From an uncultured Alphaproteobacteria bacterium (GTDB taxonomy: Bacteria; Pseudomonadota; Alphaproteobacteria; HIMB59): a stretch of 38,198 nucleotides of DNA. The stretch lies in contig CACKFO010000002.1 of assembly GCA_902599405.1 (NCBI GenBank), positions 78,077 to 116,274 of the forward strand, in the 5' to 3' direction. Below, piece by piece: positions 18,672-28,045 of the stretch. The notes under the pieces were generated by a model. That model did no database searches, was not told the DNA's origin, and saw only the letters and a list, made by a program, of their open reading frames with translations. A program made the translations under genes and the position numbers. Each line of letters opens with the position of its first letter. Position 1 is the first letter of the stretch.

Positions 18672-19181
18672 ATGAATAAAAAAAATAAAATAGAAAATTT
18701 ATGCAATCATCCAAATTGTAAAGAGGAAGGTGTTTATAAAGCACCTTTAGACTATGACAATTTAGTTAATTATCAGTGGTTTTGTATTGAACATATTAAA
18801 GAGTTTAATAAAAAGTGGAATTACCATAAGAAAATGGATGCAAATGAAATTGAAAACGATATTCGTTTTGACACTATCTGGAGAAGACCTACAAGCTCTT
18901 TTGGATCGGGGAGTAAATTTTATAATTTTACTATAAATGGTGAGGATATGGGCACATTTGATAACCCTGCTGGATTTCAGCCTCAATCAAATAAATTGTT
19001 AAAATCCTTAAGTATTTTAAAATTAGATATAAATACAGACTTAAAATTGATAAAGAAAAGGTATAAAGAACTAGTCAAAGAGCATCATCCAGATGTAAAG
19101 GGTGATAGTAAAAAAGTTATTGATAAATTTAGAGAAATAGTAGAAGCATATAACTACTTAATTGAAAGATACAAAAAATGA
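18672..19181 (+). CDS. J-domain (DnaJ-like) protein with N-terminal Cys/His cluster
   Basis: Protein of 169 residues. The C-terminal 60 residues are a J domain with KKRYKELVKEHHPD, so the HPD tripeptide that stimulates DnaK ATPase is present. The N-terminus carries CNHPNC and later WFCIEH, a possible zinc-binding CxxxxC…CxxH set. The middle contains RRPTSSFGSGSKFY, typical of the alphaproteobacterial protein found beside cobS. It lacks the G/F and substrate-binding domains of true DnaJ, so it is a specialised co-chaperone. Its stop overlaps the cobS ATG by 4 bp; a role in assembling CobST is inference. Confidence 0.9.
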   Translation: MNKKNKIENLCNHPNCKEEGVYKAPLDYDNLVNYQWFCIEHIKEFNKKWNYHKKMDANEIENDIRFDTIWRRPTSSFGSGSKFYNFTINGEDMGTFDNPAGFQPQSNKLLKSLSILKLDINTDLKLIKKRYKELVKEHHPDVKGDSKKVIDKFREIVEAYNYLIERYKK

Positions 19182-20134
19182 ATAAAATTGAGGCTCTTAA
19201 AAAAATAGATAATTTACAAATTTCTGATGTATCATCCAAGGAAGTCTTTGGCATTCAAACAGATATAAAAGTTCCAAAATTTAATGAAGCTAGTGAATAT
19301 TGCCCTAAACTAGATACAAACTACGTATTTGATGAAAGTACAACGATTGCTATTTTGCTTGGTCTAAAATTCAATAAACGAGTTTTCTTACAAGGTTTGC
19401 ATGGAACTGGGAAGTCCTCTCACATTGAACAAGTTTGTGCAAGATTAAACTGGCCGTGTATAAGAGTTAACTTAGATAGTCATGTATCGAGAATCGATCT
19501 TATTGGAAAAGATGCAATAGTTTTAAAAGATAACAAACAAGTAACAGAATTTCAGGAAGGTATCCTTCCTTGGGCATTTCAAAATAACGTTTCTTTAGTT
19601 TTTGACGAATACGATGCAGGTCGACCAGATGTAATGTTTGTTATTCAAAGAATACTTGAAGCTGAGGGAAAGTTAACTCTTCTTGACCAAAGTAAGGTGC
19701 TCTCACCTCATCCCTATTTTAGGCTATTTGCTACTGCTAACACAGTAGGCCTCGGGGATACCTCTGGGATTTATCATGGAACAAATCAGATCAATCAAGG
19801 ACAAATGGACAGATGGAATATAGTTGCAAAATTAAACTACCTTGATGAGGATAAAGAAATAGAAATTATTTCAAAAAAAGTTTCTGCAAACAATGAAGAG
19901 AAGAAAATAATATCTTCAATGGTTCAAATGGCAAATTTAACAAGAAAAGGTTTTGAACAAAAAGATATATCTATTGTCATGAGCCCTAGAACTGTAATTA
20001 TGTGGGCAGAAAATTATAAAATTATTAAAGATATTAAAAACTCTTTGAAGTTTACTTTTTTAAATAAATGTGACGAAAGTGAAATAGATATATATAAAGA
20101 ATATTTCCAAAGAACCTTTGCAATTGATATCTAA
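19178..20134 (+). CDS. cobS: CobS-type AAA+ (MoxR-like) ATPase
   Basis: AAA+ subunit of the aerobic cobaltochelatase CobNST, of 318 residues. Walker A is GLHGTGKS at residues 73–80 and Walker B is LVFDEYD. The segment ATANTVGLGDTSGIYHGT (sensor 1 and following) and MDRWNIVAKLNY are CobS-specific. In the cobaltochelatase it works with CobT to load cobalt into hydrogenobyrinate a,c-diamide held by CobN. No cobN or other cobalamin gene is in the window. It lies between the J-domain gene (4-bp overlap) and cobT (no gap). Confidence 0.92.
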   Translation: MNKIEALKKIDNLQISDVSSKEVFGIQTDIKVPKFNEASEYCPKLDTNYVFDESTTIAILLGLKFNKRVFLQGLHGTGKSSHIEQVCARLNWPCIRVNLDSHVSRIDLIGKDAIVLKDNKQVTEFQEGILPWAFQNNVSLVFDEYDAGRPDVMFVIQRILEAEGKLTLLDQSKVLSPHPYFRLFATANTVGLGDTSGIYHGTNQINQGQMDRWNIVAKLNYLDEDKEIEIISKKVSANNEEKKIISSMVQMANLTRKGFEQKDISIVMSPRTVIMWAENYKIIKDIKNSLKFTFLNKCDESEIDIYKEYFQRTFAIDI

Positions 20135-21925
20135 TTGTCCGAGAAACAACTAAATATTCCCAGGCAAATTTCAAATACACTCAATTCTGTTAATAAAACC
20201 ATATCGGAAAACAAAGAATTAAAAATAAATGTAAATTCAAATATCGTTTTAGAGAAAGATGATACTTTAAACCTTCCTTCAATCTCAAATATTTTCAATT
20301 ACGAGGATATGCGTGGTGCAGCAGACTCATTTGCTCTTAAAAAAAAATACCATGATGAAAAACTATTAAACCAAATAACATCAAAAAATATAGATATAAG
20401 AGAAGAAATTATTTTCTTAGAGCGTTTACGATATGAGACATATGGCTCAAAACCCTTCAAAGGTATTATAAAAAACATTGAGAATAAATGGTTTAAAAGA
20501 TTAGAGGTATTAAAACTAAAAAAACAAAAAGACTCTAAAGATTTATTTTATTTTACCTTAACGCATTTTTTCATTGATTTAGTGAACAATAAAATGTGGA
20601 AATCAAATAATAATCATTTAAAGAATATAACTTCTAAAGACAACATATCAAAATTTTATAACACACTTCAAAAATTATCTCAGAATATTCAAGACCAAAA
20701 AGAATATTTAAACTTATCGGTAGATTTACTCAGAATTATTTTTCCATCGGTTGAGGATGAAAGCCAACCAGATGATAAAGATCTTGATGAGGGAAACGAT
20801 GAAGAGGATTTTAATCAACAGCAAAACCAAGAAGAAAATCAAGCCCAAAAACCTGAAGAAAGCCAATTAGAAGAAAATATGCATACTCCCGAAAATGACT
20901 CAGATAATAGTCAGTCTAGTGTTCAGGGAGAAGAAATTGATATTGAAATTTCAGACCAACAAATTGAAGATATATTTAAGTCAATTGATAGTTATAGAAA
21001 CCTTAATCAAAATTATAAAGCAGCTACTAATAAATATGATGAAATCATAGAAGCAATTAAACTATGTGATCATGAGGAGTTAGTGGCCCTAAGAAGGCAA
21101 CTCGATGAAAAATGTGATTTATATCAAAAGCAAATATCAAGATTAGCAAATAAATTATATCGAAAACTTCAATCAAAACAAAATAGGTCATGGAATTTTG
21201 ATTTAGATGAAGGTGTTCTAGATACTTCAAAACTTACCAGGGTTATAACTAATTCAAATAGTTCTCTCTCTTTTAAAAAAGAAAAAGAAATTAAATTTGA
21301 AGATACAACCGTAACTTTATTAATTGATAATTCAGGATCAATGAGAGGAAAGCCTATTATGATAGCTGCTTTAACAACTGATATGATAGCGGCTACTTTA
21401 GAAAAATGTAAAATCAAAGTTGAAATTCTTGGATTCACAACAAAAGCATGGAAAGGTGGAAAAACTCGAGAGCATTGGCTTAAAAATGGAAAGGAGAAAA
21501 ATCCTGGAAGACTTAATGACCTAAGACATATTATTTATAAATCTGCTGACCAAAACTCAAAAAAATCTAAAATAAATTTAGGCCTTATGTTAAAAGAGGG
21601 TCTTTTAAAAGAAAATATTGATGGCGAAGCACTTCTTTGGGCTAGTTCTAGAATTTCGAAAAGGCCTGAAAGTAGAAAAATACTAATTGTCATATCTGAT
21701 GGCGCACCTGTAGATGACTCAACACTATCAGTAAACAACAGTAATTATTTAGAAAAACATCTAAAAAGCACTATTCTTGCGATTGAAGAGAAATCGAACA
21801 TTGAACTATTGGCAATCGGTATAGGTCATAACGTAGGTCAGTATTACAGTAAAGCAATTACCATTCATGATGTAGAAGAGTTGGGTGGAATTATGTTTGA
21901 AAAAATAGAGTCATTATTCGACTAA
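20135..21925 (+). CDS. cobT: CobT-type VWA protein
   Basis: VWA partner of CobS, 596 residues. The start is TTG immediately after the cobS stop; the next in-frame Met lies beyond conserved sequence, so I keep TTG. The N-terminal half contains [15 protein letters not shown] very acidic Gln/Glu/Asp-rich linker lies around residues 205–270. The C-terminal VWA domain has the MIDAS motif DNSGSM starting at residue 398, with [26 protein letters not shown] and [10 protein letters not shown]. It clamps metal ions for the chelatase. The stop overlaps the convergent TGT-family gene by 12 bp. Confidence 0.92.
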   Translation: MSEKQLNIPRQISNTLNSVNKTISENKELKINVNSNIVLEKDDTLNLPSISNIFNYEDMRGAADSFALKKKYHDEKLLNQITSKNIDIREEIIFLERLRYETYGSKPFKGIIKNIENKWFKRLEVLKLKKQKDSKDLFYFTLTHFFIDLVNNKMWKSNNNHLKNITSKDNISKFYNTLQKLSQNIQDQKEYLNLSVDLLRIIFPSVEDESQPDDKDLDEGNDEEDFNQQQNQEENQAQKPEESQLEENMHTPENDSDNSQSSVQGEEIDIEISDQQIEDIFKSIDSYRNLNQNYKAATNKYDEIIEAIKLCDHEELVALRRQLDEKCDLYQKQISRLANKLYRKLQSKQNRSWNFDLDEGVLDTSKLTRVITNSNSSLSFKKEKEIKFEDTTVTLLIDNSGSMRGKPIMIAALTTDMIAATLEKCKIKVEILGFTTKAWKGGKTREHWLKNGKEKNPGRLNDLRHIIYKSADQNSKKSKINLGLMLKEGLLKENIDGEALLWASSRISKRPESRKILIVISDGAPVDDSTLSVNNSNYLEKHLKSTILAIEEKSNIELLAIGIGHNVGQYYSKAITIHDVEELGGIMFEKIESLFD

Positions 21926-23116
21926 ATTAAACAAAATTTTATTCTTATACTCTTCAAACCTATCCTCATTTATAGATAATCTTATTTCTTCAAAAAACTT
22001 ATTCATAAACCAAATATTATATATTGATAAAATGGTCATACCGAGCATCTCATTAGCTTTAAACAAATGATGTATATAAGATTTTGAAAATTTATTTATT
22101 TCCTGTAATTCACATCCTTCATCAATACTAGAATGATCGTCTTTAAATTTTGAGTTGTTTAAATTAATTCCTTTACTACTTAGTTTTGACATCATAATAC
22201 CATGTCTAGCAATCCTTGTAGGTGATACACAATCAAATGTGTCATATCCAGAACTTACACCATGCAAAATATCATCTAGTCCTCCAATTCCTAGAATATG
22301 AATAGGTTTTGATTTATCTATATAATTTTCACAGAAAGAAAAGATATCGTACATCTGATTTTTTGTACTTCCCAAAGAGCCGCCTATTGCAAGTCCATCG
22401 AAATTTTTTGAGCATGTTTCTTCACAAGCAATCTTTCTTAAATCCTCATAAACACCACCTTGTATTATACCATATAGTGACTGTTTTCCTGAGGAACCAA
22501 AGGTTGAGTTATACTTTTTAAATTTTGAGTCGAAAGAATTTATACATCTTTCTGCCCAGCGATGACTCATGTACATAGACTTTTCTGTATATTTTTTTGA
22601 GACATTAAAGGGCGTACATTCATCTAAGACAAAAATCAGATCAGCGCCAAAGTCACGTTGTAATTCAATAGATCTCTCAGGTGATAAGAATACCTTATCA
22701 CCATTAATATAATTTCTAAATGAAGCACCATCCTCGTTTATTTTTATAAGAGATTTTCTCTTTGCATTATTGTTTTTTCTTTTAATTTCTTCTGAAACTG
22801 AACCATATCCTAGCGAAAATATTTGATATCCCCCACTATCAGTCATCATAGGCCCATTCCAATCAGTAAAACTCTGTAAGCCCCCTTCTTTTGATATGAC
22901 CTCTGGACCAGGTTGAAGCATTAAATGGTATGTGTTTGAAAGAATAATTTGTGTTCTTGCTAATTTTAATTGAGAGGGGAGTACAGATTTGACAGTGGCC
23001 TTAGTGCCACAAAAAATAAATGAGGGTGTATTGATTTTACCATGAGCTGTGTTAATTAATCCAAGTCGAGCATTTGATAATTTTGACTTTTTTTTTACTT
23101 GAAAAAAATTAGTCAA
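21914..23116 (-). CDS. tgt: TGT-family tRNA-guanine transglycosylase with degenerate zinc site
   Basis: Exchanges guanine 34 of GUN anticodons for a queuosine precursor. Catalytic features are present: [33 protein letters not shown] and the nucleophile region [15 protein letters not shown]. The C-terminal zinc site normally reads CxCxxC followed about 26 residues later by His. Here the aligned stretch is [18 protein letters not shown] and then SIYNIWF, so only the first Cys remains and Leu, Ile and Tyr replace the others. Overall it belongs to an alphaproteobacterial sub-branch with an [10 protein letters not shown] start. At 400 residues it is slightly long. It overlaps its likely partner, the queuosine-precursor transporter, by 8 bp. 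Confidence 0.88.
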   Translation of the reverse strand: MTNFFQVKKKSKLSNARLGLINTAHGKINTPSFIFCGTKATVKSVLPSQLKLARTQIILSNTYHLMLQPGPEVISKEGGLQSFTDWNGPMMTDSGGYQIFSLGYGSVSEEIKRKNNNAKRKSLIKINEDGASFRNYINGDKVFLSPERSIELQRDFGADLIFVLDECTPFNVSKKYTEKSMYMSHRWAERCINSFDSKFKKYNSTFGSSGKQSLYGIIQGGVYEDLRKIACEETCSKNFDGLAIGGSLGSTKNQMYDIFSFCENYIDKSKPIHILGIGGLDDILHGVSSGYDTFDCVSPTRIARHGIMMSKLSSKGINLNNSKFKDDHSSIDEGCELQEINKFSKSYIHHLFKANEMLGMTILSIYNIWFMNKFFEEIRLSINEDRFEEYKNKILFNLVE

Positions 23117-23876
23117 GTTTAGATGGCAAAAAGATCTTCGCTAAATATATAAATATTGTGTCAAATAGACTTAATAAAATTCTAAGTAAATAAATACCTA
23201 TTCCATAAGAAATAATTAGGTCAAATAAAGGCACTGGATTAGAAGATAAGATATTAAATGCAAGAACGCTAAATATAATATTATCAATAAATTGCGATAC
23301 AATTGTTGATGCATTATTTCTAAACCAAAGGTTAGTATTTTTATTTTTTAAATAAGAAAATATAAAAATATCAATTTTTTGACTTATAAAAAAAGCACAA
23401 ATACTTCCAACTATTATTGGAAACTGTGGGAGGAAAATAGTCATAATTGACTCATGCATACCATAGCTCCAAGACCATGCAGGATGCTCATCAGGATTAA
23501 TTGGGGCCATAGATATTGTTAAAAACATAAGCACGGTTGAAAATAAGTATGCTGCAATACCAAGGTATATACATCTAGTTGCAGATTTTTTATCAAAATA
23601 TTCATTCAAAATGTCAGTACAAAGAAATATAGATATAAACAAAACAGTTCCTAGGGCCATTGGTTCAGGAAAGAAAGGAAAGTCTACAACTTTAAGAACT
23701 TGAATATTCGCTAATATGATTGCGATCGCAACATAAACATAAATACCTGTCTTTCCGAAGAACTTAAGTGAGAGTAAAATTGAAAGATAACAAAAAATAA
23801 TTTGAAATAACCAGATAATTATAACTGAAGAGTTATTTAAGTTATTTGATAAATTTAAAAATAATTCTTGAAACAT
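23109..23876 (-). CDS. yhhQ: Queuosine precursor transporter (VUT/YhhQ family)
   Basis: Integral membrane protein of 255 residues with about six hydrophobic helices. LFISIFLCTDILNEYFDKKSA is the YhhQ/VUT family signature, and GSICAFFISQKIDIFIFSYL and STIVSQFIDNIIFSVLAF follow. The family imports queuosine precursors (preQ0 or preQ1 in E. coli). Its 8-bp overlap with the TGT-family gene strongly supports a salvage role. No de novo queuosine genes are in the window. It follows rpmB without a gap. Confidence 0.9.
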   Translation of the reverse strand: MFQELFLNLSNNLNNSSVIIIWLFQIIFCYLSILLSLKFFGKTGIYVYVAIAIILANIQVLKVVDFPFFPEPMALGTVLFISIFLCTDILNEYFDKKSATRCIYLGIAAYLFSTVLMFLTISMAPINPDEHPAWSWSYGMHESIMTIFLPQFPIIVGSICAFFISQKIDIFIFSYLKNKNTNLWFRNNASTIVSQFIDNIIFSVLAFNILSSNPVPLFDLIISYGIGIYLLRILLSLFDTIFIYLAKIFLPSKLD

Positions 23877-24170
23877 TTAGCTAGCTTTTTTGCTAACGTT
23901 TTTTTCGATTTGCTTTTTGATTTTTAAGGCTTTATCAGTTAAAGATCGTGAGCTTGTTTTATTTAGATATTGATCTAAACCACCATGTTTATCTATAGTT
24001 CTAAGTGTAGATGAGGCTATTCTTAGTCTAAATTTTCTCTGTAAAGACTCACTAAATAGAGTGACACTGTTTAAATTAACCATAAAACGCCTTTTAGACT
24101 TAATATTAGAATGGCTGACGTTATGACCAGTTTGGTGTTTTTTTCCAGTAATATCGCAAGATCTAGACAT
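23877..24170 (-). CDS. rpmB: Ribosomal protein L28 (bL28)
   Basis: Large-subunit protein of 97 residues. SRSCDITGKKHQTGHNVSHS is the standard bL28 N-terminus, followed by the NIKSKRRFMVNL segment and RLRIASSTLRTIDKHGGLDQYL. Length is normal for the alphaproteobacterial form. It lies directly upstream of the queuosine-transporter gene. The 51-bp gap before it probably carries its promoter. Confidence 0.96.
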   Translation of the reverse strand: MSRSCDITGKKHQTGHNVSHSNIKSKRRFMVNLNSVTLFSESLQRKFRLRIASSTLRTIDKHGGLDQYLNKTSSRSLTDKALKIKKQIEKNVSKKAS

Positions 24171-24221
24171 GAGATGAGTTTATAATACAAAAGTCCCTTT
24201 TTTACAATAAGTAATAGTTTC
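24171..24221 (-). promoter_or_regulatory. Possible rpmB promoter region
   Basis: This 51-bp gap between the HAD gene and rpmB contains, on the minus strand, TATTAT about 13 bp before the ATG with only weak -35 candidates. A ribosomal protein gene after a catabolic-type gene plausibly needs its own promoter, but the sequence evidence is thin. No terminator hairpin for the HAD gene is visible. Confidence 0.25.
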
Positions 24222-25043
24222 TTAAAGTTTTAAATGGCTTATTGCATATTTTGGTGTGTACTTCTCTAAAAGTGGGTTGATCTCATCTTTTTTTTTCAAT
24301 TTAGATTTATGAATTCCATTTTTAATCCAGAGAGAGTCTAATTTCATTTTTTTACCTCCTGCAATGTCATGCCACAATGAGTCACCAATAACTAATACCT
24401 TACTAAGATTTGTAATCCTCATTTTTTTAAAAATATCCTGATATATTGGTTCGTAAGGTTTTCCATATCTAAAGACAGTCCCTCCTAAATCAGAGTATAA
24501 CTCTGCTATCGTACCACCACTAATAGAAAGAGTATTTTTATTATGGACTAAGTAATCTGGGTTTGCACATAGTAGTGGAAGTTTATACTTCATAATTTTA
24601 TCTAAATGTTCAGCAAAATCTAAAATAGATAATCCATCTTTTAGATCTGCAATCATAGCAAAATTTGCACTTTCAACTTTTTTAGTGCAATCTAGATTGA
24701 AATACTTAATTTTTTGCTTTGATAGCTCTAAAGGGTAACATTTTCTACCAAACTTTTTATATATATCTTTTTTGATGTTATTTAATGCTATTTGTCCACT
24801 AGTAATACAGTAATCAAATAGTTTTTCACTAAAACCCAATCTTTTTAAATTTGCCTCTGATTGAATAGTGGGGCTAGCTGAATTAGAAATAAGAATGATT
24901 TTTTTATTTTCTAATTTAAGATACTCTAAACATTTTTCTGCTTCTATAAACTTTTTATGACCGTTATGAAGAACCCCCCACTGATCAAATAAAAAATAGT
25001 TATATTTACTAACTACATTTTTAAAAGATGAAATATTTTTCAA
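24222..25043 (-). CDS. HAD-superfamily class IIA hydrolase (TIGR01459-like)
   Basis: Cytoplasmic phosphatase-type protein of 273 residues. HAD motif I is FDQWGVLHNG (Asp at residue 20), with Trp in the second position as usual for this subfamily. Motif II is ILISNSAS, and motif IV is VIGDSLWHDIAGGKK. The cap is of the C2A (NagD-like) kind. The physiological substrate is unknown. It begins on a 4-bp overlap with pyrD, as often seen in alphaproteobacteria. Confidence 0.88.
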   Translation of the reverse strand: MKNISSFKNVVSKYNYFLFDQWGVLHNGHKKFIEAEKCLEYLKLENKKIILISNSASPTIQSEANLKRLGFSEKLFDYCITSGQIALNNIKKDIYKKFGRKCYPLELSKQKIKYFNLDCTKKVESANFAMIADLKDGLSILDFAEHLDKIMKYKLPLLCANPDYLVHNKNTLSISGGTIAELYSDLGGTVFRYGKPYEPIYQDIFKKMRITNLSKVLVIGDSLWHDIAGGKKMKLDSLWIKNGIHKSKLKKKDEINPLLEKYTPKYAISHLKL

Positions 25044-26083
25044 GAGTACTGTCCAATTACCTCGGAGATGCTTCTAAAACCTTGTTGTTGAATTAAATTT
25101 ATCAAATCATATGTCATTTTTTTTACATGGTAAGGACCTTCATATGTAAAGCTACTATAAATCTGAATTAATGAGGCTCCTAATTTCATTTTAGTTAAGA
25201 TATCATTTGCATCAAAAATACCCCCTACTCCTATAATTTTAATTTTTCCTGATGTCAGAGTATAAAAATCTCTTATTAATTCATTTGATTTAAGGAATAA
25301 TGGTCTACCACTTACTCCTCCCTCTAACTTATCATTAACCATCGATTTATTAATTGTCGTATTAGTCAGTATTAGCCCATCCACATCATTTGCGAGTGAA
25401 ATCAATGAAATATCCTTTTTATCCTGATCAGAAATATCTGGTGATATTTTGAATAAAATAGGGATTTTTGAGTTATTCTCATCTCTTAGCCTATGGATAT
25501 TTGTAACGATCTTTTCAAAATTTTGAGATTTAAGATTATCTCTCAATCCAGGTGTATTTGGTGAAGATAAATTGATCACAATGTAATCACCAAGTCTATA
25601 AAGTCTATCGAAAAGCTTTTTGAGATCATCTAAAATTTCTACGGTATCCTTATTGTTACCTATGTTTATACCAATGATTTTATCTTGGAAATTTTCTTTA
25701 AGGTTTGAGTTATTGATATTTCTTTCAAATACATCCATGCCTTTGTTATTAAATCCTAAAGAATTTATTAATGCTTTTTGAGCAGGAAACCTATGAATTC
25801 TGGGTTTTGAGTTGCCTTTTTGAGGCAAAGGAGTCACTGTTCCCAACTCAGTAAAACTAAATCCTAAATTTAATATTGGATTTATCACCTCTGCATTTTT
25901 GTCAAAACCTGCCGATAACCCAATAGGAGTTTTAAAAGTTCTACCCCATATTGTTTGTTCAAGGATTTCTGTATTTTTACAAATAATTTTTGGATAAATG
26001 CCTAATTTGAGAGCTTTTATAGATATATTATGTGATAATTCTGGATCTAACTTTTTGAGAATACGATGAGCTAAATTATACAT
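25040..26083 (-). CDS. pyrD: Dihydroorotate dehydrogenase (quinone), class 2
   Basis: Membrane-associated FMN enzyme oxidising dihydroorotate to orotate with ubiquinone, the fourth step of UMP synthesis. The N-terminal helices (LAHRILKKLDPELSHN) form the quinone channel, marking class 2. IGLSAGFDKNAE, FTELGTVTPLPQKGN and the catalytic Ser region INLSSPNTPGLR are all present. At 347 residues it is full length. It overlaps lysS upstream by 8 bp and the HAD gene downstream by 4 bp. Another pyrimidine gene, pyrC, lies elsewhere in the window. Confidence 0.96.
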   Translation of the reverse strand: MYNLAHRILKKLDPELSHNISIKALKLGIYPKIICKNTEILEQTIWGRTFKTPIGLSAGFDKNAEVINPILNLGFSFTELGTVTPLPQKGNSKPRIHRFPAQKALINSLGFNNKGMDVFERNINNSNLKENFQDKIIGINIGNNKDTVEILDDLKKLFDRLYRLGDYIVINLSSPNTPGLRDNLKSQNFEKIVTNIHRLRDENNSKIPILFKISPDISDQDKKDISLISLANDVDGLILTNTTINKSMVNDKLEGGVSGRPLFLKSNELIRDFYTLTSGKIKIIGVGGIFDANDILTKMKLGASLIQIYSSFTYEGPYHVKKMTYDLINLIQQQGFRSISEVIGQYS

Positions 26084-27623
26084 TTAGCTTCGAGTTGAAC
26101 AACTCCAGAGTTTTAGCTTTTGTATAAATTTTAGTAAATGAGCCCAATCTTGGTCCATTCTCTTGACCAAAAACAACTTGATAAATGAGTTTAAAAAATT
26201 CCTTAATATTCTCTTTATATACAGAATTTTTTCCGACACTAAAAATAGCAGTTTGAAATTCATCTGCATCAGCCGAAGACTCTACTTCTTTTAATTTAGA
26301 CACAACTTCTTTAAGTATAATTAATTCTTCAGAATTTGGAATTTTAAAGTTTAAATTTGGTTGTATAAAATCCCTAAAATAATTAATACCACAATCAATC
26401 ATTCTATTAATAAGATCAGTTTCCGCTTTGCTAAAATTAGATTGATAATTTTTTATTAAACCAAAAATCACATTAGGGTCCTCAGACTTGCAAACTGATA
26501 TAATATTTAGGATTAAACTATAATTAATTTTTGATTTATATGATGGATTTTCAGCTTTATGAATATGCCAAGCAGGGTTATCTGGGTTCAGATCGTCGGA
26601 CTCTAATTTATTAACGTGCGTTAAATATTCATCGGTGTTTTTAGGTATTACATCAAAATAGAGTTTCTTTGCAGTTGTTGGTCTTTGATACATAAACATG
26701 GCCAAACTCTCTTCAATAGAGTATTTAAGCCAATCATCGATGCTTATACCATTACCTTTTGACTTACTAATTTTTTCAGCATTTTCATCGAGAAATAGCT
26801 CATAAATTAAATTTTCAGGAGGCTTAGAACCGATTATCTTACATATCTTTGATGATAGGGTATAACTCTCTGTTAAATCTTTACCACACATTTCATAATC
26901 TACACCAAAAGCAGCCCACCTCATTGCCCAATCAACTTTCCATTGAAGTTTGCAATTGCCATCTAAAACTGATTTAGATTTCAATACACCATCCTCATAA
27001 TATGAAACAGTAAATTCTTCATTATTAATTTCTTCAATTGGAACTTGCAATATTTTACCAGTTATTTCACTAATTGGAAAAAATGGACTATAAGATTTTC
27101 TTCTTTCTTCACCAAGTGTCGGAAGAACTACATTAATAATTTCATCATAATTTTTTATAATTTTCTTTATTGTTTCATTGAACAACCCTGATTTATAAGC
27201 ATCTGTTGAACTTTGAAAAGAAAAAGGCAAATTAAATCTATTTAAAAAATCTTTAAGTTTTGAATTATTATGTTCACCAAAACTCTTAAACAACTCAAAA
27301 GGATCTGGGACGGATGTCAAAGGGTAATCAAGGTAGTTAGATAATTTTTCTTTGTTCGGGATATTATCAGGGACTTTTCTAAAGCCATCCATATCATCAG
27401 AAAATGCTATGAGGTCAGTCTCTTTACCAGTCAATTTTTCATAACAAAATCTTACCATATTTGTCCTTAGCACTTCCCCAAAAGTACCTATATGAGGTAA
27501 GCCGGATGGGCCGTACCCAGTTTCAAAGATTATTTTGTCTTTAGTATTATTTTTTTCAAAGCGTTTTATAATTTTTTTTGCTTCATTAAATGGCCAGGAT
27601 TTGTATGAGTTATAATCAGTCAA
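26076..27623 (-). CDS. lysS: Lysyl-tRNA synthetase, class I
   Basis: Charges tRNA-Lys with the class I (archaeal-type) architecture rather than the usual bacterial class II. The HIGH motif is HIGT at residues 44–47 after YGPSGLP, and the KMSKS motif is KISKS at residues 284–288. MRWAAFGVDYEMCGKDLTESY is typical of class I LysRS. The C-terminal helical anticodon-binding part follows. At 515 residues it is normal. Class I LysRS is common in alphaproteobacteria. It starts on a 4-bp overlap with the ferredoxin stop. Confidence 0.95.
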   Translation of the reverse strand: MTDYNSYKSWPFNEAKKIIKRFEKNNTKDKIIFETGYGPSGLPHIGTFGEVLRTNMVRFCYEKLTGKETDLIAFSDDMDGFRKVPDNIPNKEKLSNYLDYPLTSVPDPFELFKSFGEHNNSKLKDFLNRFNLPFSFQSSTDAYKSGLFNETIKKIIKNYDEIINVVLPTLGEERRKSYSPFFPISEITGKILQVPIEEINNEEFTVSYYEDGVLKSKSVLDGNCKLQWKVDWAMRWAAFGVDYEMCGKDLTESYTLSSKICKIIGSKPPENLIYELFLDENAEKISKSKGNGISIDDWLKYSIEESLAMFMYQRPTTAKKLYFDVIPKNTDEYLTHVNKLESDDLNPDNPAWHIHKAENPSYKSKINYSLILNIISVCKSEDPNVIFGLIKNYQSNFSKAETDLINRMIDCGINYFRDFIQPNLNFKIPNSEELIILKEVVSKLKEVESSADADEFQTAIFSVGKNSVYKENIKEFFKLIYQVVFGQENGPRLGSFTKIYTKAKTLELFNSKLNV

Positions 27624-27937
27624 AATTTAGGTGCTAATGTTAGAGTAATACCATTGAGCTCTTCTGTAAATGGAATTTGACATGAGAGTCTTGAATTTTT
27701 TTTTATATCCATAGCTTGGTCAAGCATAGATTCCTCATCGTCATCAGCTTTTGATATTTTTTCTAACCAATTTTCATCGACATAACAATGGCAGGTAGCA
27801 CAAGCGCAACAACCCCCACATATAGCTTCAATATCTAATCCAGCGTCTCTAATAATCTCCATTATTGAAAAACCAACTGTTGCTTCGATTTTATGAGGTG
27901 AACCCTCATGATCTATAACGTTAATATGATATGTCAT
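27620..27937 (-). CDS. 2Fe-2S ferredoxin, adrenodoxin type
   Basis: Electron carrier of 105 residues. Cluster ligands follow the Cx5Cx2C…C pattern: Cys40, Cys46, Cys49 and Cys86 (SRLSCQIPF). The motif contains extra Cys43, Cys44 and Cys51, as in many relatives. The acidic helix DDDEESMLDQA is the usual partner-docking face. Such ferredoxins serve Fe-S cluster assembly or cytochrome/heme-modifying enzymes. It is divergent from heme A synthase, which needs electrons; a direct link is inference. Confidence 0.93.
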   Translation of the reverse strand: MTYHINVIDHEGSPHKIEATVGFSIMEIIRDAGLDIEAICGGCCACATCHCYVDENWLEKISKADDDEESMLDQAMDIKKNSRLSCQIPFTEELNGITLTLAPKF

Positions 27938-28045
27938 TTTGAAATTTTTAAATATTTAGACTATAAGATCTATCAGTTAGACAGGCTTAATGCGACTAAA
28001 ATTAATATACTAAATATATTCTAAAAAATTATAAATTTAGATTAG
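27938..28045. promoter_or_regulatory. Largest intergenic gap: divergent ferredoxin / ctaA region
   Basis: These 108 bp are the longest non-coding stretch in the window. They contain an AT-only inverted repeat, AATATA/TATATT at 28004–28009 and 28015–28020 with a 5-base loop, about 25 bp before the ctaA ATG. It overlaps where a -10 could lie. I see no convincing -35, riboswitch or small gene. Divergent promoters are inferred from layout. Confidence 0.35.

Noticed and set aside
28004-28020. Inverted repeat as an intrinsic terminator or operator
   Set aside because: The arms are only six A/T pairs, with no GC stem or following T tract, and both flanking genes point away from it. Such repeats are expected by chance at this composition.
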